64,000 nt of DNA. It comes from Pohlia nutans. Taxonomy: Eukaryota > Streptophyta > Bryopsida > Bryales > Mniaceae. Below the pieces are notes generated by a model. It made no database searches, was not told where the DNA came from, and saw only the letters and a program-made list of their open reading frames with translations. This document shows, in pieces, positions 35,041 through 45,539 of this stretch. The position numbers and the translations under genes are program-made. Within the stretch, counting starts at the first letter, position 1; each line of letters begins with the position of its first letter. The stretch lies in NCBI GenBank assembly GCA_022496805.1, contig CM040099.1, forward strand, positions 3,164,501-3,228,500, read 5' to 3'.

Positions 35041-36461
35041 CACTAAATAGGTAGATTAGTGTTAGATAATTATAAGATTTGAAAATATTATAGATTTTTA
35101 CTCTTAACCCCTAAAGGACCAAGTGTCCTAACTAGGACATTTAGAGAATCGGGTAGGTTCCGGTGAACACATTTTTAATCGAATTTTGAAAGAAATTTAA
35201 TAGTAGATTCCCCAATGTGCCACGAAAATGGGGATTCTTTTTTTTTTGGAATTCCGACACCGTATGTGAAAGTTATGAGGGGAAATGTGTTTTTTTCGGG
35301 AGAAAGGGTAGCGGGGCAGTAGAGAAATAGTTGAATTTTAGGGGGTGCAACAAGATGGGCGGTGTGTGGAAAATGGGGTGGATTGTGGGGGGCAGAAGAC
35401 CACCCCGTTTCCCAAACTCATGAATTTTTTTAAAGATAATATATTTTTTAATTAAAAATTATTTTTCTATAAATTAAAATTATTATTTTAAACTGAAAAA
35501 TATTATTTTAAATTAAAAATAATCTTTTAAACTAAAAGTTCAATTTCATAATTAAAAATATTATTTAAAAAATTGAAAAATAAAATCATTTTTAAAAATA
35601 AAAAATAAAAATCGTCCAATGAGGGACTGCCACGTGGCAGTGTACGTTGAGAGTTAGTGGGGTCATGAACATTGGAATGGGTTGGCACTTCAATTCCCTT
35701 CCTCCACCCTTTATTTCCCCCCTAACCCCCAAAATTCTTAGAAAATGTGCTACATGTCTTCTAAAACTTGGAGATTTATTTTTTTTTCAAATTTTTTTTC
35801 GCCATTTTGTAGAGGGTAGAATGTACTTGTGTTTCACCCCTCGGATTTGTATTTTAAATAAAGAAAGTCGAAAATATTGCAATTCCAAAAACATATAGTC
35901 TTTTCTGAACTTTTAAACCCCCAACAAGTGCAAGGTGTTATTCAACATCCTAAACATCTCCAAACGCAACGAAAATTGGTACACAACTAAGTAACATCAT
36001 ATGGAATGTGAAAGTGAAGTGCGACAAGTTTCGGTAGTGAGGTTTTTTTGATGTAGCTGTGGTCAAACGCATCTGAAATTTTCGGGCATGTGTTTTTTTG
36101 GGGTGTTTTTTTCCATCAAACGCAATTATCTTGCAATCCGTGCGGTCAAAATCAACGAAATTTGTTGTGTATGTTTTTCAAATAGTTTAGGACAAGATCT
36201 TACGGTTAGAAGGTAAAAAATAACATTCTTTTGGATTTTTTGCATGGGGGAGTAAAAATGGCAGCATTGGAGTGTTTTTGGAGGAAAAACACTCCGGTCC
36301 TTTAGGGGTTAACAAAAAAAATTACCAAAGACATTGATTCCGATACTATTGAAAGATCCCCATCTTGACCAATATAGAGGGTAAAAAAATTGGTCAATAG
36401 TAAAAACTTACAACATGTTTATGTAAATTAGTGTATCTAACACTAATCTACCTATTTAGTG
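35041..36461. mobile_element. TA-flanked MITE M, copy 1, split by a TTAA element
   Basis: The inverted termini begin CACTAAATAGGTAGATTAGT. TA lies at 35039-35040 and 36462-36463. The middle is interrupted by the TTAA element at 35108-36308. With that removed it is about 216 bp and nearly identical to the unbroken copy at 54204-54420. Confidence 0.9.
35108..36308. mobile_element. Large TTAA-type element (1201 bp)
   Basis: The ends are CCCCTAAAGGACCAAGTG and the inverse of CCCCTAAAGGACCGGAGTG (13 perfect terminal bases). TTAA lies at 35104-35107 and 36309-36312. Just inside each end is a hairpin: GTCCTAACTAGGAC on the left and AGTGTTTTTGGAGGAAAAACACT (positions 36270-36292) on the right. There is no transposase frame. 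It is inserted in MITE M copy 1. Confidence 0.88.
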
Positions 36462-36463
36462 TA

Positions 36464-37073
36464 GTTCAGCACATGGTTTGAAGTAAAGAGGTATCATGTT
36501 CAAATTTTGCCGCTTGCAATGGAACCCGAGTAGATGGTCGTCGACCCACTGTGGAGTTTCAGGCAACCACATTTTTTCAAGCAACCACTTTTTTTCATGG
36601 TAGCCACTTTTTCCCTAGGCAATCCACTTTTTTTGTTTGGATTAGCCAGAAAACAATTTTGGGCTGGTCTCATATATTTTATTGTGGATTTGTTTTTTTT
36701 TTTTTTTAAAAAAAATTTAAATTTTTTTGACAAAAACAAGAGTTCAAAACAACAGATGTCGGTGGGAAAAAGTCCTAGACAACTCGTCCAAATCAATTGC
36801 CGCAATCAACGTTTCCCCGTTCATATGGTCAGAGGATTTTCTAGTAGTAGAAGAGGGGTACATGGATCCGGAAGGTGGTGGAGTCGATAAACAACAGTTG
36901 ACGTCAACATAGTCGTTAGGCAGACAAATGGCGAGGGGCAAGGGTTATCTGTTATTGCTGTACTAAGGTTTTTATTTCAAAGCGTAGCCTTCTCTGCTAC
37001 ATCAAGTGTATCAACAAGAGGGGCAAACTTTCAATGCGGTCTACTGCTTTGTGACACTATTTGCATTACGTTT
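36464..37073. other. Intergenic DNA, no gene seen
   Basis: Overlapping open frames on both strands (36500-36941) are long only because they run through low-complexity T and A tracts. No similarity is recognised. Confidence 0.45.
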
Positions 37074-37081
37074 GCATTGGA

Positions 37082-37673
37082 CTCGGGTGGGTCACTCTTC
37101 ATATATTTTGGGTACCACGTGCGGCGAGGGGGTGTTTTTTGGGGGGCTATTTACCTCTTAGCTGAAATTAAAAGGACCCCTATGATTACTTAATGGGAAA
37201 AAATGGCCTATATTATGGACTCTATCATTTCTTATAAAACGGTGACCAATGCAATTTTTTATATGCTATCTTCCTTGTAAAGGCTTAAATATAATCTAAA
37301 AGTAACATGACTTTAAATTCAGGTGGACAAAACTGAGCTTTCATCCACTTCTAGACCTACTTTTCATCCACCGCGCAGCTGACTGCCTTTTCCTACCAAC
37401 TGTGCTCCAGCTGTTCCCCCCCAAAACAGACTGTACTGAGTTTAATACCTTGGATCCAATTTGCAATTCCCTAAATTACATATACTAAAATCATAATGGA
37501 CCAGAATTGTGGTGTACCAAAACTATTTATAATGGCATGTATTCTTTCATTGCATTCTATCTTATTTGTAATTTTTTTTTATAAATTCTTATAAATTTTA
37601 CCTATGATGAATAAAACCCATGCTATTTTCTGCCGCACGTTGTTTGTAAAATGCAGTAAGTGACCCACCTGAG
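37082..37673. mobile_element. Non-autonomous DNA transposon with 8-bp TSD, copy B
   Basis: The termini are CTCGGGTGGGTCACT and the inverse of CTCAGGTGGGTCACT. A perfect 8-bp duplication, GCATTGGA, lies at 37074-37081 and 37674-37681. It is similar throughout to copy A at 3576-4181 in the same orientation. No coding capacity. Confidence 0.88.
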
Positions 37674-37681
37674 GCATTGGA

Positions 37682-38350
37682 GTAAAGTTTCCATTTCTGT
37701 CAAAAAGAAAAAGAAAAAACATTAGAAGAGATCTAAAGTCCCAATGGGTCGTTTTGAAACTCGTGCCAAAATCTAATTTTTTATTGAAAATTTTAATTTA
37801 ATAAAAATAATTTATTTTAATTAAATAAAAAATAAAAATATGTTATTAAAAATTATTTAAAAATTATTAAAAATTTATAAAAATGTTAAAAAGAAGTAGG
37901 AGTTTGAATTTTCTTGCAAAAACAAAACAAAGTGATCAATAAAGAATACATTTTCTCACATACTGTAGTACCATAGCTGGGTCGCCAAAAATAATTCCAA
38001 AGAAAAAACACAAAAAAAAACTAGAAATTATGAGGACCAAAATACAAAAATATAATAAAATGATATTCACCTATATTTTGCTATTTCTAAGCTATTTTGA
38101 CCATTTTGGGTCATTTTTAATCATTTTTTTCTTCACATAAACAAAAATCAAGAGATTCATTTTTTGAGGAAACAACCTTGTTTTTCAAAAGACAATAAAT
38201 ATTAGTTTATGGGGTAGCAACTCAACTATGGTATTACGGTTTGTTTTTTGAGGAGTAGTATTGTACCAATGGTCTTTTGTCCTGTGAACACTAGCTCATT
38301 GACATTACGAACAAACACTTCATTCACGCCAGCCCTCACGGGCCCGGAGT
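37682..38350. other. Intergenic DNA upstream of the polyprenyl synthase
   Basis: AT-rich, no gene recognised. The part nearest 38350 is the distal promoter region of the downstream gene. Confidence 0.4.
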
Positions 38351-38353
38351 TAC

Positions 38354-38411
<58 letters not shown>

Positions 38412-38412
38412 T
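38354..38412. repeat. (TTA)n microsatellite in the synthase promoter
   Basis: About 20 uninterrupted TTA units lie some 230-290 bp upstream of the polyprenyl diphosphate synthase start codon. Apparent poly-Leu or poly-Asn frames through it are artefacts. Confidence 0.95.
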
Positions 38413-38515
38413 TTTGAGTCATTAATTAATGAAAGTCCCACATTATTGATTGATCAAAGATCGGAGCACATTTTGGAAGAGAGGATCTTGGACTCTGTTG
38501 CTTATTCGAAGGCGA

Positions 38516-38524
38516 TTAGGGTTT
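38516..38524 (-). promoter_or_regulatory. Telo-box upstream of the polyprenyl synthase
   Basis: TTAGGGTTT on the plus strand is AAACCCTAA on the minus strand, the plant telo-box. It lies about 115 bp upstream of the start codon, near the expected transcription start. Telo-boxes are common in promoters of plant housekeeping genes. Confidence 0.5.
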
Positions 38525-38542
38525 CGTGATTTCGATGGATCC

Positions 38543-38608
38543 ATGGCGGAGAATTTGGCAATGAATTTTGCATCGTCCAGTGACGCAGGAGCCGGAGTTA
38601 TTCGGTGA
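38543..38608 (+). other. Upstream open reading frame before the polyprenyl synthase
   Basis: An ATG at 38543 opens a 21-residue frame ending at TGA 38606-38608, 30 bp before the main ATG. A second, shorter frame runs 38535-38564. If the leader starts upstream of 38535, both could reduce translation of the main frame. Confidence 0.45.
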
Positions 38609-38638
38609 TTAGAGCAACAACAACATCGTCATTTCGCG

Positions 38639-41600
38639 ATGTTGGCGAGAGGAGGTCGACGCCTAGTGACTTCTTGCCTCTTCTTCAACAAGGTTTTGCA
38701 TAATTTTGTCAGTTGCGTGTTTTTTACCCTGTTCTTAAGCTGTATGTCCTCATAGAAAGATTGAAAAACAGTAATAAATTAATGTTGCGGAATTAGAACG
38801 AGAATAATTATTCATAGTTTTATTGTTTTTGTGTGCAGCAGGCAAAGAGTCCGAGAGCAAGAAAGCAATCCCATGCCAACCTGTTTACGTTTCCGGAGAG
38901 GTTATGGTTGTTGCATTTGCCACAGCCGTCTCTTCCTTTGGACCTTCCTCTGCCTTTCTTCCGGCGCCTCAATCATTCCACACTCAATGAGGACGAGAGT
39001 GACCAGGTTTTGTTTTTTATTTTTTTCATTTCTTTTAATTTTTAATTCTATGCATACATTGCTCTGAAAAGCAGGACGTGAGCAAATAAAACTCTGTGAG
39101 CTGAATTTTTCCTTAGATCACCAATTTTTTTCGCATAGAAAGTCGCATCTGGTTGTGGATTTGACTTCATGTGAGGCGGTTTCATGGTTGTTGCTTACTC
39201 ATTTTGCCAAGGCTGCTTTTGAACTAAAAGTCAAATCAATCAGATTTTTCACGAAGTGAAGCATAAATTTCAATGACGTTGCCATAACATAGTAGAGTAC
39301 GTTGTCAACTTTTTGCATTGAACAAATCTCAGAGTTGTGAGTTCTGAGTAAGGTGGACATGCCATAAAACGACATTTTAAGCACTGCGTCCATTATAGTA
39401 ATCTAATGTGATAGTTTGAATGGATTAGCAAATTGATGCTTAATCTATCCCAAGTTGAATCATAATTTTTGGAGTTATATTAAATAAGTTATGAATTTTC
39501 AAGGTCCAAGGTCTATTTGTGACAGTAGAATTGGGCTGAAATTGACAGTGAATATGTCTTAAAGGATCATAAAGTAGTTCCCCACCACAAATGCGGTGAG
39601 TCCAAGTAGTGCTTCAAAGTCATAAGAGCATCGCCACCCACACGCGCCAAGAGTCTCACGCGCGCCAAGAGTGAATGAAAAATGCTAAGGGCCCTTCAAA
39701 AATGCCTCTTGACCCTCTACTTTGGCGCATCAAGAAATGGCCCCTCAAGCATCAATTTTCTAACAGTTTTAGTTGACTGAATCTGACATTCTACTTGTGA
39801 TTGGTGCATTGACTATTTGACTTGCACTTTTGGTGCTTGAGGGGCGTTTAAGGGTGGGGGAGTATGATTTCAAGGGCTCTTCAAATATAGTTGTAATATT
39901 TTAGCGAGTCCCCTTTAGCGAGCATGGGTGGAGATGCTCTAACTGTTTAGCGATTGCTGATTTTTGACATAATGAAGTGTCATTGATGAAGTAATTATAG
40001 GAGTCTGTTTTTGGTCAGCGTTGGTCATTGGCCCACTCACCTTAATAGATGTTTGATAATCGATCCAAAACGGGTTGGTTGACCCTTTAAGGGTTAAAGT
40101 GGAATGTATGAAGAGCAACTTTCACTTTGTTTTTGTGTTGGTACAGGAAAAAGTGGACCCTGTCTCTTTGGTAGCTGAGGAATTGGCGTGCTTGGCATCC
40201 AATCTGCGAATGCGTGTTACTGCAGATATCTTGAATGTAATAATCTACTATATCACAAATCAACTCATGGAAAGAATCCGTCGATTTGATTGTGTGACAT
40301 TAAGCATTTATTGAACCATTACATAATCCAGGATTCTGATGAACCTTGAGTTGTGTGTGCAGGTGCCATCCCTTGCATCCGCAGCTGAGTATTTCTTCAA
40401 ACTTGGGGTGGAAGGAAAGCGCTTCCGACCTATGGTACCTTCCTCATACTGTCTATGGTTTCAAAAGGCTTAATTGATGTATTGAATTTTCTTCGTTGTA
40501 AGCAACAGGTTTGGATCTGTCACATGGATACATATGATTCAAAAGAGCTTTGCAACTAAGGGCCACTTAGACTGCACCGGTCAAAGCAACAAGCTTAAAA
40601 TTTGAACCAACTAGGGGTGAGATAATCAGCTTAAATTAAATCATTGCATCTATGACACCTTATGATACAATTTAGGTAACGAGTGTCTACTCTGTAGCTT
40701 GAAACCTTGTTATCTCAAACATGTCACATATGAGCTATGTAAGCGCCACATTTTATGTTCATTCTTGTTAATGTAATGCCGACATTGAATAAAACAAGGT
40801 AAAAATGAATAGAAAATGAATTTTTGTACCAACCAAGGTGTAGGATTTCTTATCTCAAGCTTATTGCTTTGACCTGTGCAATTTTAAGTGGCTCTAAATT
40901 CAGTTAGAAAGTGGTCAGGATTAGTGACTGTTGTTACAGTTCCTGCAAGTGATTCTAATTGGAGAAGACTCTGTAGGTTTTGATGCTTATGGCGTCATCT
41001 CTGAACTTATTGCCATCCCCGAAGCCTGACCTGAAGCTTGGGGTAGATGATCGTCGCATACGCCAATATCGTGTTGCTGAGATAACAGAATTGATTCATG
41101 TAAGTATCAACTACGTCTTATATGGGCCCTAGTTTTCTGCCTTGTTCTTGTTCATTAAATGGAGAATCTTTGTCTATTCATGCTTTCAGATTTTTATATG
41201 TGTATAATGGATTTGCACCCTGCATTTTGAACTTCAGGTAGCGACATTGGTACATGATGACGTCATAGACCAGTCAGAGTCTCGTCGTGGCATCAGTTCT
41301 CTCAACCACAACATTGGTAACAAGGTCATCCTCCCAACCGCTTGGCTAAGTGAATTAGCTTTACAGGAGCATGCACATTGTTCAATATGTAATGTATTGA
41401 GGATTTCTTATAGTTACAATAATCATTCAGAGAACTTCCTATGTATATCATGGGGAAGCCTATGTATGATCGCTGCGACCATAGGGAGACCTCCCCATGA
41501 ATCATGAGGTAGATGTTTTTAAAAAGTTAATAAAATAATCTGAAAACCCTGTTATACATGTAGTTGTGAAATCTTGAACTTGGAAGTTATTGCATCCGAA

Positions 41601-44326
41601 CTAATTTGCACTCTGCTCTTTTCACTTGGGTCTAAAGGTGACAACGATGTTGTGTTCTAATGGATGTGGTGTTGATCAGTTGGCAATACTCGCAGGAGAT
41701 TTTCTGCTTGCCAAGGCATCAATAGGCCTGTCAACACTTAAAAATGGTGAGGTGGGTACTTTTCAGAACATATACCACAATTGCAGGGTAGCCATGGTGT
41801 ATTTTTCAGAAAAATAGTAACAGGAATTCCATGAAAGGAATTGCATAAATCAAACAGAAATTAAGATACCATTTTTTTTCTCTGAAGTGCACAATTATTC
41901 TACTAGACTTTAAAAGCAAATTTTTGGTATTACTACTATAATATTTTCACTAAAAGACATTGTTGCATGTCTGTTTCATAACTGAAATGTAAAAGGTACC
42001 ACTTGCCTTCCCAAACTGAAGCTGCTTTGTAGCATTAACAATGGTTGTATGAGGTTGCATGAAAGGTTATGGCACTAGTGTCGGAGACATTAGAGCACTT
42101 GGCTACAGGTGAATTCATGCAGCTAGCTGCTAACGCTCAACAGTCATGCAGGTTGGCTTTTTAACAGGGTTGTTTTCTTTAAAAAAATATATAAAAAAAT
42201 ATATTTAATCATCGTGACCAGAAGCATCACTTAAAAAGAAGCCTCTCCATATTAAAATAAATAAATAAATAAAATGGACAATTATAGACTGGTTTACTCG
42301 ATCTAGTCAGGTCTCTTGCTTCTCCAAAGTATTGAGAGGGTCAGATTTGGGTGTGGGAGGGAAGTATGGAGTACTATCTGCAAAAGACATACTTGAAGAC
42401 GGCTTCGCTGATGGCTAATAGCTGCAAGAGCATCGCATTGTTGGCCGATCAACCTCGAGAAGTTGCAATGCATGCATTTGACTATGGGCGACACTTGGTG
42501 AGATGATCTTCCTAATCAACCTGCATTGCCTTCTGCAAGGATTACTGTATGTTTACATGTGTAGAAATCCCACCTGGCTCCCAGAAAACGTAGCTACGTT
42601 AAACCATGCCAATTATGACGCACTTTCTAATGTTACCTGTGCCAATTGCAATAAGTGGTGTCAAATATACTATGGGTTGAAATATCTCCAAAAGCTGAAG
42701 ATATCCTCACAGTGTGAAGATTTTGAACTCATAATTAGTAATCTATTTGGAACTAGCGTGGCCCATGAAATGTTTTCCACTAATTATGTTGTGCAACTTG
42801 CCAATTGTTAAGTTGTGCATATCACTCAACGTCAAGAAGTGAAAGATGCACTTGATCTTTGACGGAATTTACTTGTGATAGACACTATGTATGGTTAAAA
42901 CTTCATATCACTAATATTTATGAGGACATGTAATGTTCTGGGATACAGGGGATCGCGTACCAACTTGTTGATGACGCCCTGGATTTCACTGGGACTTCGG
43001 CAACTTTGGGCAAGCCTGCACTTGCCGATCTCCGGGAGGTTACATCTTCCACCTTAAGCTTGTCTAATTTGATTTTTCCTGATGAAAATTCAAGTCATAA
43101 TCGATCTGTTCATGGAGAATGTACTGGGCGTTGATCTTGATCCCAGTCCTCAGCAGTCTGTGATGCACTTTTGGTGCTCGTTCGTCATGATGGCTGCAAA
43201 TGAAGTAGCATCGGAGAAGCAATTTACTTGCGCTCTTTTAGTTGTGGAATATGAATGTAAGAGCGAAACTTCATTGAATTCAGAAGTTGGATGCATTTAG
43301 ATCCAAACAAGACATACTCCCATGAGACGTTTAACTAATCAATTATTGTGTAGTCATTGACTGTAGGTATACTACACTGGGCATGAAAATGTGCAGGGCA
43401 TCACAACTGCGCCAATTTTATTTGCATTGCAAGACGAGCCGTTCATGCAGACACTAATTAACAGAAAATTCAGTGAAGAAGGTGACAGCCGCATGGTAAA
43501 CCTCGCTTATTCATTCATTATTTACATTCATTTTCTCTATTGTATTTCAGTTAGTAGAACATAACGTCATTCAACATTGCAAGAGATGCTATTTGAAGAA
43601 TTTTTGCAGATTTGGTCCTTAGTTCCATTCAGTTCCCTAGTAGTTGATCATCCAGGTGTCAAAATGTCATACAGAATTTGTTCCAAGTATTTTTTGTCAT
43701 GAAGTACATGTGTCAACTATGCACAACCTTAATGACATTTTGTTGTCTCTGCCCCACTAGGGGAGAGACTACGGAAATGCTTCGTTTTTAAGGAGTTACA
43801 TGGTTGAACAGTACAAGCAAGGTGTAAAAGTAAATTTAGGGTAAATACTAAGGCAAAGACTACTTGACTAGCCGCTTGTTTTAACCCCTAAAGGACCAAG
43901 AAGCTCAAATTAAGTCTCATGTTTTTTTAAGCTTTTTTGAGTAGGTCCTATGTGGAGTTCCTTTTGTTCAAATTTATTTGTTTTTAGACCAACGCATGCA
44001 ATGTTCTTTAGTGATTCTGGTGAGATAAAATTTGGTCTCATCTAAATTAGATTTTTAACAATATGATTGATAGAATTTGTCATTTCAAAAGCATGAATCC
44101 TTCATCTTTTAGGGATTAAAGCACTAAAGGTGTTTTTGTGATGTAGGCGGTGAAGTTGGTGAACAAGACTCGAGGAGTTGCAAAAACGCTAGATCTTGCA
44201 GCCAAGCATGCACAACTAGCAGAGAGTGCAATTGCCCAGTTTCCCCCTTGCTATGATTCTCGGTCTCAACAATGCCACAAAGCACTAGCAGATCTCACTC
44301 ATTCGGTAGTGAAACGCTCTATGTGA
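38639..44326 (+). CDS. SPS: Long-chain trans-polyprenyl diphosphate synthase (solanesyl-type)
   Basis: It adds isopentenyl diphosphate units to an allylic primer to make the long side chain of ubiquinone or plastoquinone. Twelve exons: 38639-38692, 38839-39006, 40147-40236, 40363-40434, 40977-41099, 41238-41324, 41680-41751, 42066-42151, 42365-42497, 42949-43038, 43397-43495 and 44147-44326. All introns are GT-AG and every junction keeps frame, giving 417 residues. Residues 1-75 are Arg/Ser-rich and look like an organelle-targeting leader. The substrate-binding GKRFRP is near 122-127. The first Asp-rich motif is DDVID (176-180) followed by RRG; the second is DDALD (303-307). Small residues (Ala171, Thr172) before the first motif fit a long product. 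The sequence most resembles the SPS3-type mitochondrial enzyme, so a ubiquinone role is likelier, but plastid targeting is not excluded. Exon 2 could instead start at 38842. Confidence 0.94.
39626..39939. mobile_element. Harbinger/Tourist-like MITE in synthase intron 2 (314 bp)
   Basis: The inverted termini are GAGCATCGCCACCCA and the inverse of GAGCATCTCCACCCA (14 of 15). TAA lies on both sides (39623-39625 and 39940-39942). GAGCATCTCCA ends with a TAA/TTA duplication are common in plant Tourist-like MITEs. A lone similar end, GAGCATCTCCACCAGC, occurs at 23252. Confidence 0.85.
43885..44115. mobile_element. TTAA-type element in synthase intron 11 (231 bp)
   Basis: The ends are CCCCTAAAGGACCAAGAAGC and the inverse of TCCCTAAAAGATGAAGG, with TTAA at 43881-43884 and 44116-44119. 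It lies in the last intron, ending 31 bp before the acceptor of exon 12. A relative lies at 45221-45457. It abuts the dispersed repeat shared with 3082-3216. Confidence 0.8.
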
Positions 44327-45539
44327 TTTTGCATTCCCTTCTACTCTCAAGCATTTAGTCACCACACCTCTGAAAGAAATTGCAATATGAAACACAATTA
44401 TTAAAATCTATTGGAGGAGTGAATATTCTACAATATGCGAGTAAGAGCATACAATTCATCTCTCCACTCCAAATACAATCCCCAAATATAGTAAAGAGCA
44501 TACACTAATGGGAGATTGGACCTAAGCTCTAATGTGCACATAACTAATATGTTCACCAATTATTATAGGATATTGGAAGGGTTGATAGTGCATATTAATA
44601 GTCCTCATCTATAGTTGTTGCAAAGGGAAATGTTGGAATTCCACACTAAATCCAAATTTGATATTGTAGAAGAGCTATAACTTGCTATGATAGGGTGCGG
44701 TTGTCTTAGATTTATTAAACTATGTGAGTTTCATATACTACTTGTTAGATTTTGTTCACCATATTATTTGAGGTCTTAGTAGGCTATTTAGATACTTGTC
44801 AGACTATCTTCAACAAGTCATGTAAGGCCTCATTGATATTTCCTTTCCATGGACAACAGTTAGTGAACCATTTTTCTCTTCAATTGTTAGTCAAAACAAC
44901 TTGCTTGACAATGTGGGTTTCTTGATGCTACAATTGAAGATATGTTGAAAATATCTCCACTCTTTTTTAGAGTAAAATCACAATTCTTATGTAAACTCTA
45001 CAATCAATTTTCCTCTATTTCATCCTTTAGGGTTTCACACCTTTTGTTGACACTCTTTGTGAAAAGGTGGGTGATTCATCTACGCAAAACTAGACTAATC
45101 AATCCATCATGCCTTATTAATGATACACAAAACCCCAAAAAAATAACTCAAAAAATTATTGCTCTGATTTTAACTAAGCATTTGATTAACATTATCAATG
45201 TTTTATAACAAGGTCATTAACCAAGAAATTACCAAGAAGCTCAAATTGGGCCTCATGCTTTATTTATTTTTTAGCATTTTTGAGTAGGTCTTATGAGGAA
45301 TTCCTTTAGCTCAAAATTATTTAGTTTTTACCAACACATGCAATGTTCTTCACTAATCCCATTGGTATAAAATTTGGTCCCACCTAAATTATATTTTTCA
45401 CAATAAGATTGATTGAATTTGTCATTTTAAAACAATGAATCCTTGGTCCTTTCGGGGTTAAGAAACAGCTTTTGAGGACTGTTCTTGCAACAATCATACA
45501 CTATGCATGAGTTTGCTAATAGCATGAATTGTACTCAAT
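44327..45539. other. Convergent intergenic region between SPS and TERT
   Basis: This 1.2-kb tail-to-tail spacer must hold both 3' UTRs and polyadenylation sites. It contains the TTAA element at 45221-45457. A short plus-strand open frame (44942-45208) has no recognisable similarity. Confidence 0.5.
45221..45457. mobile_element. TTAA-type element between SPS and TERT (237 bp)
   Basis: TTAA lies at 45217-45220 and 45458-45461. The right end is the inverse of CCCCGAAAGGACCAAGG. The left end is decayed, but the interior (ACCAAGAAGCTCAAATT) matches the element in synthase intron 11. It lies in the 1.2 kb between the two convergent stop codons. Confidence 0.65.

Noticed and set aside
35104..36312. 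CCCCTAAAGG ends read as telomere (CCCTAAA) repeats
   Set aside because: They occur singly, inverted in pairs and always next to TTAA, so they are transposon termini. No tandem telomere array is present apart from the short double telo-box at TERT.
36500..36941. Overlapping frames of 60-118 codons on both strands
   Set aside because: They run through T- and A-rich tracts, and no domain or splice pattern supports them.
38226..38529. Poly-Leu and poly-Asn frames across 38350-38412
   Set aside because: They come only from the TTA microsatellite.
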